From the NCBI GenBank assembly GCA_033439265.1, contig JAVTVX010000031.1, positions 16,474,001 to 16,538,000 on the forward strand: DNA of 64,000 bases, written 5' to 3'. The stretch comes from Dillenia suffruticosa. Its lineage: Eukaryota > Streptophyta > Magnoliopsida > Dilleniales > Dilleniaceae. A program made the translations under genes and the position numbers. Below are positions 36,334-50,700 of this stretch, one piece after another. The notes below the pieces were generated by a model. That model did no database searches. It saw only the letters and a program-made list of their open reading frames with translations, and was not told the origin of the DNA. How positions within the stretch are numbered: the first letter of the stretch is position 1; each line of letters opens with the position of its first letter.

Positions 36334-36880
36334 CACAATCTTCTTCTCCCCCCCAATCTGTTCACTTCCTTTCACGGCCACGATTAATTCAATTCCCTAC
36401 ACCCCTCCGCACCTTATCTTTTCCCCATCTCTCTCCTCTCCCCCCTTCTTGTTATCATATGCTTCCCCGGCGCACGTTAGCGCACAACCGGCCCTTGCTC
36501 GGCCTAAAAAATTCAACCTCGCAAACACAAACCTAGAAAATTAAGGTGAAAAAATTCGACAATACCAAGAGAGTAGAGAGAGAGAGAGAGAAATGGGTTT
36601 TCTGGGTTAGCCGGCGACCGATGTTGCGGTGGTTTATGGTGGTGGATTTTTTTCGGGTTTTTTTTTTTATATTTTTTAATTATTGGGTGTGGTAAAATTT
36701 CGAATTTTTGGAGAGATATATGTTAAAGTGCTATTAATAAGGAGAAAGCGTGAGACAAGGGGTTGACGGATTCTCTATTCTCTATTCTATTCATGGGGTA
36801 CTCATAGGAAAAACAAAACAATTTTGTGAAGAGAGAGAGAGGGGTGGGAGAGAGAGAAACTGTTTAATATTTGATGATGA
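36334..36880 (-). promoter_or_regulatory. Bromodomain-gene 5' leader and promoter with GA tracts
   Basis: Upstream of the ATG the plus strand is C-rich with TCTCTCC/CCCCC runs and then GA tracts at about 36570-36592 and 36829-36860. A further GA tract (about 36127-36150) sits just inside intron 1. No TATA box was assigned. Confidence 0.45.
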
Positions 36881-39800
36881 TGACAAGTAAAGGGGCAATA
36901 GGAGGGGGGAAATCAATTGCGGATATATAGAGGGTCTTATTTATATAGTAAGTATTAGAAAAACCAATGTTTGGGAGTATCTGCTTTTCTATTCTTGAAA
37001 ATGTTTTAATTATATTATTAAAATATAAATAATTCTTTTTTATATAACTATTTCTAAAATATTTCTGATTAAAGATTTAATTATAATTATTACCGAACAA
37101 AAAGGTTTGAATGCTTCAATCAAATCCCTTTAATTGAAAATATTTTAGAGTTAATCTAAAATAAAAATTATTTATATTTTTAATATTATAATTAAAATTA
37201 TATTACGTACATTTTGTGAGTAGGATATCTATTTAGTATTAATTAGATATATATTTAATGGTACTAAAAAAAATTCCCCCATTATTGAAACATGGTTTTG
37301 TCCCCGTGGTATCCTCGTACCTAGGTGGTGTTCGAAAAAATAGAGATTAAAAAGAGAAAAAATATAAGTGAAATAATAAATAGAAAAAAATAAAATCGTG
37401 GGAGTGGCATCAATCACCCCGAATATTCTATGAAGAGAAATTATCATCAAATATTTGGCATATTATTGATTTCTTAATTAAGATTTGCTAGTCTTAGGTT
37501 CCATGAACAACTTTTAAGGTTCAAAGAACCACCCTACATAATCTTCTTCTTCTAAAAAAATAAAAAGCCACCAATATTACATGACTTAGTTATGAGAAAG
37601 ATACCGACACACGAGAGTTTTATTTTTTAAAATCTAATTTGAGTCAAATCAAATTTAATTAAATTAAATATAATTATCAAATAGATTTAATAAAATAAAC
37701 TTATAAATTCAAACGCGAGACTTAACCAAGTTTCGACTTTAAAATTTGAGAATGAAAAAAATTATATCAGAAGAATTATCCTCTAAATTAGAGTCAATAA
37801 ACGCTCGAATTAGATTAGTTAGATTATAATTTTTTATAGGTATCAAAAAAATAAAAAACAAAAATAAAATTATAATAAAGATACTTCAATTGCAAAAGGT
37901 GTGTGAGATAGAAGCCTAGAGGGGACATTTTGCTTAGGAGTTAGGGTAAGGGCATCCTTCCACAGCATAGTACATTATTGACTTCCATAGTGAAATACTA
38001 ACATGCTTTATGCTTTGTAAAATGAAATAACAAGCTTAAGATTCTAGTCGACCAACATTGGGTTATTACAAAGCCATGATAAAGTATTACCAAAAAAAAA
38101 AAAAAAAACAATGCCATGATAAAGTGTTTGCAAGCTAGTTAATATCTAATAATGCACCATGCCGTTCTAAATTATCATACCGTTAGAATTTAATTTTTTT
38201 TTCATTTATGATAGCGGTTAATTTCGTTCTAAAACAAAGATTAGGAAAGCGATATAGTTAGGGTACACTTGACATTACGGTTAAAAATTTCCTAATAATT
38301 GAAAACTCTAATAGTTATATTTCGTAAATTTCTGAATTTCTTTTTTTTTTTTTCAGAAGCAATAACGATATACAAAAAATAAATATCAGTTAACTCTATA
38401 TTAGTAATTGTATTAATAGAAATGTCTCTAAAGTTGTTTTTCCTAATAATTATAAATTATTCCAACATATTATGTCGTTTCGAAATCTTGATACCTTTGA
38501 ATCCCATAATTTTAAGTATTCCGTTAAAAATAGAATTTTGAATTTACCGATACACATTCATTTTCTAAGCAAATTAATGGTAGCCCAATGTAATATTTAA
38601 ATTATTTACATAGAAACAATAGTTTAAGAACTAATTAGGGTAATATCAGACATGGGATTGATGAAACCCACTGTTTGATATTTCAGAACCCATAGTTTTT
38701 GTAATTTAGTGGATTTTAAAAAATTTAAAATCCAATGAATTGATAAAAATATAAACAAATTCCAAATTATTGAAATCTTTTTCACAGAATCTTCAGAAAA
38801 AAATCACCTTCTTGAGTGATGTTTTAAGTCCGCCATGAAAAAAGAATGAATCTGGAACATGTGGTGAAAATAATAAAATTAGAAAATAGTAGGAATTTGA
38901 GTCTCTTTATGTTCATATTAATGTAAGAAAAATATTAAAAAAATCAAATTTAACTTTGGGAAAGGATTATAGTATTATTAAATGAGAAATTTTCATGGTT
39001 TTCTTTTTTTTTTTAATTATTGTTTCTCTCTTTCTTAATGTGGGTGGTGTCAAGAGAAAGGCCGGAACATAGTGAAGCTACGTATCTTATTATGGAAGAA
39101 GATCAAATTTAAGCTGAGGGAGAGATTTTCCTTTTACAACTTCAAATCGAAAAAAGAGAAATTCATGAATGATGCACCGCTTGGTAAATACAAAAACACT
39201 TTTTAAAAGAAGTTAATCTAAAATAATAATAATAATCCGTCTCAAACGGATTTAATTAAATTCAATATAATTATGATATTTTATTAAAAAAAAATTTATA
39301 ATAATTTTTTTTATATAACTAATTGGATCCGAAATCATATTTTAACTAATCAGTTTCGAGCATTATCGATTCTAATTTAGAGAGATTTTTCTAACGTAAT
39401 CTTTTTCACTCTTAAATTCAAAAAAGAAACTTATAATAATAAAACTATACTCTAAATTCATAATTAATCTAGCTAATGTTAAATTAAATATTTTCCTTCC
39501 TTTCAAAACTTGGACTTGACCCGATTCACTTTTATTTTATCCTATTCTATTTATAATATTTTTCCAACGATAATAAAAAGATTTTTAACAAAAAATATAG
39601 ATTTTTGTAAGTAGAACTTTAAAAATCTTTATAAAAGAGATTAAATTTATTATTTAAAATTAATAATTTTTTATATTGTAAGTTATACATAATCTCTGTT
39701 AAGCATGATCCAAACTTTTCAGGATAGACCCGTTAGATTAGATATTAAAATAACTAATTATTAATAATAATATGAAAAATAAAACTGTAATGACGAGTAA

Positions 39801-41787
39801 TTGTAATAGTAATTATGTTTTAAATCGAGTATTTCATAATATATGAACATATTTATGATAACTCAGGAAAAAGAGACAATAACACTAATCATCTACTATG
39901 TACCTTTTTGAGTAAAAAAATAAATAAATAATAATGATAATATTGTCCCCCCAAAAGGCTTTTGCTCCCTCCTTGGTTTCCTTAATTACTAAGATACATA
40001 AATAAACAAACAAGGTTACAAAAGTAGCTATCACATTAACTAACCTTTAGACATTGATTTATAAGACAAAGTTTCTTATTAATTTCTCAAAAAAAAAAAA
40101 AAAAAAAACTAAATTGAGCAAATCACGTTTAGGGAACTTTAGTTTACATCTTAAAAAGAGTCTTTTACTTGTTGAAAATGGTGGGAAAGTTCTTTATGTC
40201 TTGTGATATTTTTTTTATATTGATTAGTATTTAAATTCATATTCTAATTAATTCAGTTTGAATATTATCGGATTTAATTTAAATATAAATTCTCTTAACG
40301 TAATTTTTTTTTTCTTAATTTTTAAATTTAAAATTTAATATATTTATTCACTAAACCGATTATCTATTGGTATCTTGTGATATTTATTAATCGTTCGAGA
40401 GAAACAACAAAGGTCGGTTTACAAATATTGACTCAAAATGTCAAAAATATTGGTCATACCCACTAATTTGTTATCTTCCTTTTGTTTGCCGATCAAAGTT
40501 CGTCAACCAAACCAATAGCTAATAAAAATACCACAATCCAAAGTCATGAGAGGTCAACCATCAAATATGTGAGTGAGAGAGAGAGAGACTTATGATACGA
40601 CCGACCAGATCGGAGGACGTGGTAAGGGGGAGGAAAAAGAAAACAAAAAACTAGAATTTTATGATGTGACAGGTATGAGCTTTATCTTTTCCACGTGGCA
40701 TTTTCATGCCCGGTGATATTCGTGCCACGTTAGATGACATTTGTTGAAAGTAACTCCTAAATCCATCGATCATGTAGGCCCATGCCGACTCAGCAAAACG
40801 TTTGGTTTAGGAAATTCCGCATTGTGTTTGCAACGGATGGGAAGAGAGAGAGAGAGAGAGAGAGAGGGAGACAGAGAATGAACTTCCTGAGCTAATTTTG
40901 TAAAAGAAATTCTGGAAATTGACTGCACCCAACCTAGGATGATGGTGAATTCTTACCAAGTATTGATAATCAGAAACACAAAATTCAGGTTTTGAGAATT
41001 CTTGAATCCTCAAAATTTCTTGTGAGAGGTTGGAGTTAGCAAGCTGATATCGAGCAATTTGTCCACGAGAGACTTTCACCGGAAAAGGATCACTTCAAGA
41101 ACGCAAGAGAGGGGGCAACACACCAACATTTGTTGGCGTAGATGAGATGGACACCTTCATCTCTTAATCAGGTCGGGAGTTTAACTCCCCGTAGACACAG
41201 AAAAAATAATATTGAGAGACCCGTCCCCATAAAATTAACCATCGATCCAGATTAGTTAGAGTGAAACTCCGAATAGCAAGTGATGACAAAGCGAAGATAC
41301 AAAAATAAAGAGGTGACAACACATCCCCCTACTCTTCACAATTTCCACAGTCGAGATGACCCACACAAATAATCTTTCTTAAAATTTACAGTAGATAGAA
41401 ACAAATTGGATATTTCATTTAAATGTGAGTATACACCTGAAGTCTTGCGTAATTACATACAGATTGACAAAAAATTTAAGATACATAAAATAAGCAAAAA
41501 CAAAAAACAATTAGAGTAATTTTAAGCGCCAAGAACATACAAATAGAACAAATATGACTTACTGCTTTTAGAAGCAAAATTCTGGGGGTTAAGGCTGCAA
41601 TATTCTATGCCTGTGGTGATTCCAAAACTTTGGCACTTGGTTACAGAGATGGCAGGGAGGGCCAGCTTGACAAAATTGTGAGATATGAGGGACTGTATCA
41701 CCCCATGTGTAAAAGGTTATAATTTTACGAGTACCCTGTTGACTAAAAAAACTTTTCATCGACATGTATGTGAGTAGAGATGACCAG
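36881..41787. other. Intergenic spacer between bromodomain and katanin genes
   Basis: AT-rich, no supported gene. It contains long A/T homopolymers, MITE-like debris at about 38640-38790 (GGGATTGATGAAACCCA), a GA tract at 40846-40868, a SINE copy at 41123-41290 and, right of about 41550, sequence likely to be katanin 3'UTR. A minus-strand open frame at 40807-41079 (MKVSRGQIARYQLANSN...) resembles no family I recognise. Confidence 0.55.
41123..41290 (+). mobile_element. tRNA-derived SINE copy (family 1)
   Basis: It shares with 52934-53108, 54761-54970 and 58357-58540 an ordered set of words: a box-B-like GGGAGTTTAACTCCC, GACACAGA, TTGAGAGACCCGTCCCC, CAGATTAGTTAGAGTGAAAC and TCCGAATA. Non-coding retroelement downstream of katanin. 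The box B here is decayed. Confidence 0.65.
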
Positions 41788-44700
41788 TTATGACTGCTGA
41801 AGGACCAAATTCAACTCTTGGGCGCCCTTAGCCAATAATCCGCCCCTTCTGAGGTGATGTCAAATAAAAAGATTTAAAGATTTGAGATAAATTAACAAAT
41901 TAAAATTTTATACCTAATGCCCATTTGAGAATCATCTTACCTTACAAGTAATGGAAGGATCTTCTGAATCTTCTGAAGCTGAAGAAAGCACTGGTTACAG
42001 CACTCAAGCCTGGCAGAAAATTTTCATCAAGTCTCCAAGTTATAGGACAAAAATTTATACAGGTAATTCTGATAAGGAAAGGAGTCAAAATTATGTGTTA
42101 CCTCTCCTCCGCATGGAGATCAACTCCAACAACACGAGGAGCTGAAATGGTTGAGCGTACAACTGGCCCAAAGATGGCCACAAGCTTCAGTAGGAATTCC
42201 AATGACAAGCTCGCATGCCTGCTCATTTCCAGCAAACATTAGACATAGGCTCCTCATATGAGTTTGGCTCAATACAAGCTATTACTACACTATAAGGAGG
42301 ACCCAGTTTCATAACTGCGGAATTGCAAAAGAAAGTTTTGCAGTCAGACATGCATCAGATGACATCAACTCAAATAGGAACTTTCTTAAAGCATCATTAT
42401 CTAATGCTTGTTCACCTCCTCCACATTCCCTCTATAGGCATTTGTGAGGATCATGCAGCATGGGCTGCCTTTGCTCAACTTAAAGGCCAGAAAATAAGAC
42501 TGACTGATATTATTCTCCAGTTAAGCCTATTCAAGATTAGCCTTCCAATTAGTTAGTGAGAATTCTAGGATCCACTTTACTGCAGTGAAACAATTATAAG
42601 CAGGATCAAGTTCATTCCTAAACCTAGACATATATACCCAGGAATGATAAAAGTTCAGTGTTCATGCAGAAAAGTGGCAGAAATATTGGGTTTGGACAGA
42701 TCTAAAATCTATCATCTGACTTCTGAATAGGAACCTCAGAAGTACAGGCTTAGTTCAAGATTTTCCAGCACTTGCACAGGTCACGGGTCAGATCTGGATA
42801 ATCGATACACTATCATGATGCATCCAGACTGAGAAAAGCATCTCTAGTTAGCTATCAAATTCATGTATGTTTACCTTTCTATTTTGCTATCTAGTAACCC
42901 TATCAACACAGGCAGCAAGCAAGAGAAGATATCCAAGGTGACTAGTTCCATTTTCTCCATGAGAACAGCAACCACCTCTACCTGCACCTGTAGCATTGGT
43001 GGAGAGGATGATCATTGAAAAATAGAAGTCAATAAAGTCAACCGGTACCGGAAAACTTGAAACACAAGACAAAAAGAAATAAAAAATAAAAAATCAACAA
43101 TCAACAACTAAAAAACTCACAGAATGATCAGGCAACTTTGAAATGGTATCGAGGGCACCCTTAATGTCATTCCTTTCCCAAAAGTGCCGCACTACCTGTG
43201 CGTCTAATAAGCATCAGGCTTCTCCACAACTTTGAGAAATAAAAATGGTGGTAGCAAGTTTATTTCCAAACGCATTCAAATAGATACACATGAATTCTTC
43301 ATGTTTCTTTCTCTAGGATCACCTCAATAAAAAACTCAGATAAATGTGTTCGCATTAAATTTGCTGCCAACTTGCAAAAATATTAAGTCAAAACATAGAG
43401 CAAGAGAAAAGAAAGCTTATGGCATCTCATGACTGACTGAATTATATTACCTGTAACTTTGTAAGCCTGGACCGGAGATTACTTAAGAATACGTCATGAT
43501 TTTGCATAAGATCTTCGGTAATCTTTTCATCACTTGCCATTGTCAACTCCTTTTCAGGAGTTTGATGTTGTACCTTCTGTTAGCCATAAAAAAACTGGAT
43601 ATAAATTCAGCTGATCATCGAGCAAATACAAGCATGCAGTCTCTTTAATAAAGAGAGATCAAATAGCTCATGTATTCGTAACATTCAGTTCAAAATCAAA
43701 ATTAAGCAACCAATGCGCACTCCAGAATAACTACTTGAGGATTTCCTTTGTCCACATCTCATATTTTCAAATGGGATAAATATCCATGCAGAGGTATGTG
43801 GTTGGGTCAATGCAGAATGCTCTTGATGTTATTCAGTATTTAAAGTTTTAGAATATTTCTAATTGGTTTGTTTATAATTTTCACATGATTGAAATTTGTT
43901 ATTACATTTATTATTGGATGTTGAACTTGATTATTGAATTTCAACGTTCTTATCTTCCAACCCCACCCCCACCCCAAAAAACAAAGATTCTCTTTTTTCC
44001 TCTATTCCCTCTTCCCTTCATTGCTTGCTACTTTATTTTTGCATGTGAAAAATGAGAATGCAAACTGAGGAACACACTTATAATTCTAGCCTAGGAAAGA
44101 CACACTCAAATGAATCAAGAAACCTACCGGTGTAGGAGGTGTTTTAACAACTTCTGCTACTGGTTGAGGGGATGCATTAGAGGGCTGATCTTCATCACTA
44201 CTGAGTATATCTCTTCTTTCAAACCTTTCAACCAGAGAGCGTGTCCGTCCCCTCACAATTGCCACTGCCGAGATGAGATCATAAAGGGAAAAAAAATGAA
44301 TATTTGTCCAACAAAGTCCACAAAATTAATGTCAGGACCAACACCGACCTCCATTAACAATTTTTACAGAGCTTAATGGTTTGCTGCTGTTGACAAACTC
44401 ATCACCTGAACATGGGACAAACAAAACAAAGTTCATAGGTTTCCCCCGTAGAAACTACATAGAATAAACATGCATGGTTGCAACTATGAGTTGACGAAAT
44501 ACTCTCTCCAAGCAAGAGGGGAAAAGGCGAAAACAAATAATAGAAAAAACATCACATCATCTGTTGTTGCAATTATCTTTTCACCAAATTAGCCCGTGAT
44601 GGTAAGAGCCACACTTCACAAATAACAAACATTGAGTGATCTATATATTAAAAGGTGGAAGAAAACATAACATAGGAAATGGTTTATTACTACTAACAAG

Positions 44701-47700
44701 GCAAAAGAAAGTCAACTAACTTGTATTAGGAGTTCCTAACCTAAACCAAAAGGAGCACCAATGGGAAGAGTTATAAGTTCCTTGCTTGGATAGCCAAGAT
44801 ACAGACGGGAGCAAGCATAGTATAGCCCATCGCTGGTCAGTGATTTTGTAACACAGAATTTGAAGGAGAAACATGCACCCTAACAACATCTCCTATTTAT
44901 GTCTGGTAGTGGTGGCCTCAACATATACATTGGACTTCATTGAAGCCAAAGGCATAAGCCTTTCGGTTCAGGAGCAACAGCATATATTATTTACCTCACT
45001 TTGGCGACAAAATTCCGATATGAGACTTTCACTCACATACTAGCCCCAACAGCCACAATGAGAAACAACCAAAAAACTTATGAAGTTCACAATGAGAGAT
45101 AGGAACTCTGTAGCTAAACCTAAAGTTTAGGAAAATCCACTTCCCATCGAACTGAAATGAATAATAAGAGGATCACAAACATAAATTCCATAAGAGGTAC
45201 AGAGAAGGTCACTACCATGGACATAGAAAACTTACATAACAGCATTTAGCCAAACAGTGGGGAGAAGGAAATAAATAAATAAATAAATAAATAATAAAAA
45301 ACTGGAAACCAGTGTGACAGGAGAAAAAGGAAACAAAAAGAGAAGATCTAGTAAAGTAGAGAAGCTAACCATTTTCCTGATTACAGGGCAACTTTAGTGA
45401 AAGCACCTTATCAAACTTATCGTCACAGGAATCTGTAGCTTCAACTGCCATCAGTCTGGCATGGAAATTTGTATCCACGGCTCCATCCTTCTCACTTTCC
45501 AGATACGTGATAGATTGAGATTCAGCAGACATGGAGAGCCATCCCACATCATATTGGCCAGTTGATGGCCTCCGTACATGAGATGGCTTGGACAATGTGC
45601 CCCCACTTGCTTTTGCAGTTGTGATAGATTCTCTGCTACAATTGGTTCCATTAGAGTTCTCTCGTGGTACCACACTAGGCACAACAAAAGATCTACCACT
45701 GCCAACCATAGAACCACTGGTTTTTGCATGCACACCAACTGCTTGACCCTGCTTTGTTGATGGCCGATTACTCATTTCCTTGGATTCCAAAGGGGTTCCA
45801 ACCCTTGGGAAACTATAAGGTCCAATCTTTTGTGAAGTACGAGATTTCTCTGCAGATGCTTTATAGAAGAACAACATATAACGAAATAGCTAGAGGTGAG
45901 ACCAAGTCAAAAGGATAAAATATTCACCATAGAAAGCAAAATATCAAAAATGAATAAATGAGTCCATGTCTGACAGAATTTTCAGCAGCCATATCAAAAC
46001 AAAGCTTAAAACCTCAGTTTGCATATTCTGTTAGTTGTTTCCGCTTCTTCCCATATTTCAAAGGTGAAAGGGAGCAAGTCAAAAGCGTGTGTGTTTGTCT
46101 ACAAGCAAGTGTTTTGGAACAGCATTTCAGATGCCAAAAAGCAAGATTAGATTGGAAAGTACAGCACAGTCAATACTACAAGACTTGTTTTGTTAATGCA
46201 AAAATTCTACTAGCATCTACAACAACACACACATATTAGAGTTGAGAAAAAATGATGCTTGTTAGTCATTACAACCCAAGACACTAACTAGAATGTCGGA
46301 AAAGTAAACATTGTTGAGGTAACAGGCGGCTACCATGCATTGTGATTTCAAGAATTACATATATTTTAGATTTCAATGTATCAATGAGATGCCTTAGTTT
46401 ATATGACTAATACAAATTTTTAGGATAGATATAACCGGTTATGAAAGTGTCAATGGCTAGAAAGGAAACTAAAAATCTTTATTTAAGCCAACATCAGTGG
46501 TCCAACAGTAGCTATATGTGACCCAAAATGACAGCACAAATAATTGCAAAAGAAGATGAATAATTTGAAGAACAAAAGCTACTGCATAAATAAGTTGGTT
46601 TCTTTGAAAATTTTCATATATGCTGAAGAAAAAAGGTACACTTCTTGGAGAGATCAGACTATCCTTCACTTTGAAAAGGGCGGGGACTAGTTCAATAGAT
46701 GGTACTGACTTACAATCCACATATATGGTTTTTATCTCTTTACTTTCGATGTCCGGAGATATGCAACGCAAGCCTGAGCAGGACTTTATGCTCATCCCAA
46801 CTTTTTCCAAATGATTTTCCCCAACATCAAACTTCTGCTCTGGATTATCATTTGTATCTGGAACCACCCCAATTCCATATGGCTCAATATGCTGATACGC
46901 AGGCATACATTACACAACCTTAGGAAAATCATATATTCCATTGGAAAACAAAAGGTCACAAAGACATTAAGAAAAGAAATTATATACCGAAATGTCTCCA
47001 ACCCAAACTCCAACTGCATTTCCATGATATGAGCACCCCAAAAGTTTTCCTTCATGAATGCAGAGATCACCTAAAGTTGACCATCCCATCTTGATAGAGT
47101 CATGACAAATTATTGGTTCCCATGATAAAACCTGCACTTGGATTTAAGGATTTTTAAGTAGTTTCAATTTTGAAAATTATCATTCAGTGACTGTGATCCA
47201 AACCTTCAAACAATCATCCAGTCCACAGAAAAGAGTCCTGCCATCTGGATGAAATGAAATTGAGCGGACTCCTGAGACCTGGAAACAGTAAAGAAGATGC
47301 TTATCTTGAATTTCCAAAATAATGATATGAAGCAAACATGATTGTATCAGAAGTTGTCATGCAATCCTTTCAGAAGAAACAAGCACTACAGAAAGCCAAA
47401 TTCCAATGCATAAGAAATGCTTTTCATAGTCCCTAAAGACCTTAAGTTCATTAACACATTTTACAAATTGCAATAAAAAATCATTCTGATTTTTATTTTT
47501 AATTTTTGAGAATCATTGAGTTCCTTGTTTTAGAAATATGCATGTGGAAGAGATAATATAAATAAGCCTCTCTTTTGAAAGACCTATGAAGGTACCTCAG
47601 TTCTGGTAGAACCAATTAACTCGAATGTTTCCAAATCCCAAAATTTCACCGTCCTATCTGCTGAACCTGCAATGTGATTTATGTGATGAAAGAAAAATAA

Positions 47701-50700
47701 GATAAAGAGGTCAAGAAGTAACCAATGGAGAAGTCATACTCGCATGATTCTCATACCTGTAGCCAAAAGGAACTCAAGGGGATGAAAATCTAAGCACCGA
47801 ATATGACCTTCATGGAATTTAAAATCATGCAAAAGCTTTCCAGCAGTTAGATCCCACACCTGCTCAACTCAACAGTGGCACAAGTCCAGCATTTAATAAA
47901 TAAAAAAAGAATGAGGAACAGAATGTCAATAACCTATGGATTAGGCTAACTCTTACTTTCACAATATTGTCAAAACCACCAGAAACAACCCAACGACCGT
48001 CAGGGGTAAATCTAATGGTACTAATTCCTTGAGCGTGGCCTTTATATGTATGAATGCAGCCCTTCTTTCTAATATCCCATATCCTGAGATTTGTGTCCAC
48101 GGAACCAGAAGCAAAAAACTCCCCCAAAGGATTAAATTCAACAGCAGTGCAATTTGATCTGTGTCCAGTAAGAGTGCGAACCACTACACTTCAAGAATAA
48201 GAATAACTACATCATTACTTGTATGGAACCCTAAGCGATTATGCTTAAATGGCATTCTGTAACTTAGAAAAGTATCTAGGTTTATATTTAGTTCCTGAAT
48301 TCATAGGCAGGTCAAACCCACAGTCTGAGTAACATAATCAACACAAAGAACATAATACAGTGCCAAAACTAGGCTAGCCATGTGGCCAATATACTAGGAA
48401 AATAAACTCACTTTTTGCCTCTTCCAAATCCCATAGCTTTATTGCACCAGAAGAAGCTCCAGAAGCCACCAAAATTTCTGCCGCATCAAAACTTAGAGAT
48501 TCTACTGGACTTGTGTGACCACACAGGCTCTGCATGGATTCAAAAAAGCACAGCCCATTTTGTCATGAGCAGTAATGCTGCAGGTGGAGGTTCCACTCCA
48601 AACTGCACTGATAAATACAATACTGGATTGTAAAAGTAGTATATGGATTTCGAAACAAGAAAGAATCAAGTTTTATTGGCTCATTGTACTGATATCTTGA
48701 ATGTTCATTGTGCCATTCTTGTTCACATAAAATGGCAGAAATTAGACATGCATATATTATTATTTAGATGCAGGACCATTCTTGCTCATTAGGTGAGGCT
48801 AAATTATCAGTTAAATTATCAAAATACACCCATCTACCTGCACAATTTTACCCATCTTTTTCTTCTTTTTTTGGATAGAAAAAAGAAACAGATATTATTA
48901 ATAGAATGAGGAGAATCAGTTACAAAGAGTAGCAAGTACACATAAAAAAGGGGCAATATAACCATCAAACCAAAGGAACTCTCCAATCTCTTCAAATGTC
49001 CAGTAAACAGAGTCCACTAAAAGCACCTGCAGTTGAGGACCGCAAGGATGCCACAGAAACAATTGCTAGCGAAGCAGATTAAAAGTGGAAGTTTCTTCCT
49101 AAAAGATTGTCACATTTCTCTCCAACCAAATGCACCAAATTACCACCATTAAGATATATTGGGAAGGAGTTTTTCATCCTTACTTAAGCCAGGACTTTTA
49201 ACATGTATAACAAGATCTTTAAGCCACCTATGCCTTGCCCCTCATGTAAACTCAAAAAATAAATAATTTAACAAATCTTGCTTCACAGCAACCATGCAGT
49301 GTAAAATAGATGAACTCAAGTCTTAGCACATCACCAAGACATCACACACATAAGTGGAGATAAGCCTCATTTTGATTTACTAGCCTATGCCAGATTACTG
49401 CAACTGATCCTATGGTCCCTAAATCACATCACTAAAATGGAAAGGAGGGGCACCTGTATTCTGGGTCAAGATAATTCCTTTTTATAAACATCTGTCATTT
49501 TACTCATTATCCGTCAAATTTGATTTTGTTTCCTTTCTTGGTTGTATCTAAATGAAACTAATCTCTCTATTATTGTCTGAATGCTAAAACAAGAAGATTA
49601 TGAACACTATGGTGGACAGGCAACAATTCAACTCTAGATTTCTATTTCTGCCCCTTCCCCCTTTCCAAAATCTTTTTCCGATTTCAGTGAGATAATATCC
49701 AATTCTTATTAAAACCAAGTCATTCGTGTCCACCACATATCTATCAGGCCTTGATTTGGTATACTTTCTTGAGAGCATCACATTGGAAACCTTTCACCAG
49801 GTCATACCCAAAATTAAATCATTTACCGTAAAATCGAGAACTAAAGCTTGGCTAACAATGATGCCATTAACATTCTTAACTCAACTAAGGAAATGCTCTA
49901 GTTCACTGTCCAGTCCTTATTAATGTAGAGATTCTGTAATCAATTCTACACACCGACATACAACTTGCACAGTCAAGGAAAAACATATATGAATACAATG
50001 GCTAACTTGCAAACTAGCAAATGGTTTTATGATATATCCAAAAGGTTTGAACTGACCATTAAAGAAGTGGGTTTCCCAATAGCCCAAAGATTCACTTTCT
50101 GATCTTCTCCACCTGTAATAAAAAGTCGGCATTTCTTCTTTCCAATACTCAAACAATTCACAGCAGTAGAATGAGCAACAAATTCCTCTGTAATCAATTC
50201 TAGTCAAGAGAATTCAAATTCCAATAATAATCAACAATAATTCTTCAATAATGAAACAAAATTCAGACAACTCCATTTCCACATTTTCCAAGCAAACAAC
50301 CAAATAAAAATTTCTACGAACTAGTAATTATAAATATCCAATTTTCCAATCAACAAATTAAAAATTCTCGTGGCATATAAAACAACAGGGACTAAAATAA
50401 CAAACAAAAGGAGATAAATTTCACACAAAAATCATTTCAAACCCAACAATCATTTCAAACCTCCCAATTTCTAAGTTCTTCAGCTAGAAATCAAGTGCAG
50501 ACACAGTTACCGAAAAAAAAACCCCCTAGAAAATCAGATCAAGCTTCAGATAAAGAGCAGATATTATCTTCCATGTTGAGCACTTCAAGAAGTTCAAATT
50601 TAGCAGAACAGAATTTTCGTCCATAAATCAGCTCCGCCAAGAAAATTCAATACAATCAACAAAACTTCAACCAAAAAAATCAGCTTGTGTGAGCTCATAC

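Noticed and set aside
36100..36381. Longer N-terminus for the bromodomain protein, beginning at 36381
   Set aside because: The codon there is GTG, not ATG, and an in-frame TAG lies just upstream; the first true ATG is at 36333. The same open frame also overruns the GT donor at 36189 into the intron's GA tract.
36119..36544. Plus-strand 141-codon open frame
   Set aside because: It is antisense to the first exon and leader of the bromodomain gene and begins in a GA microsatellite; shadow frame.
46469..46713. Extension of katanin exon 9 past 46714
   Set aside because: A strong GTAAGT donor at 46713 joins to the exon at 45858 to give KTIYVDSSAEKS, the arrangement expected from relatives; the read-through ends in hydrophobic intron-like sequence.
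50057..50113. Splice donor ACAG/GTGG inside katanin exon 2
   Set aside because: Reading through gives GGEDQKVNLWAIGKP, the expected first WD40 repeat, followed by a proper donor at 50056.
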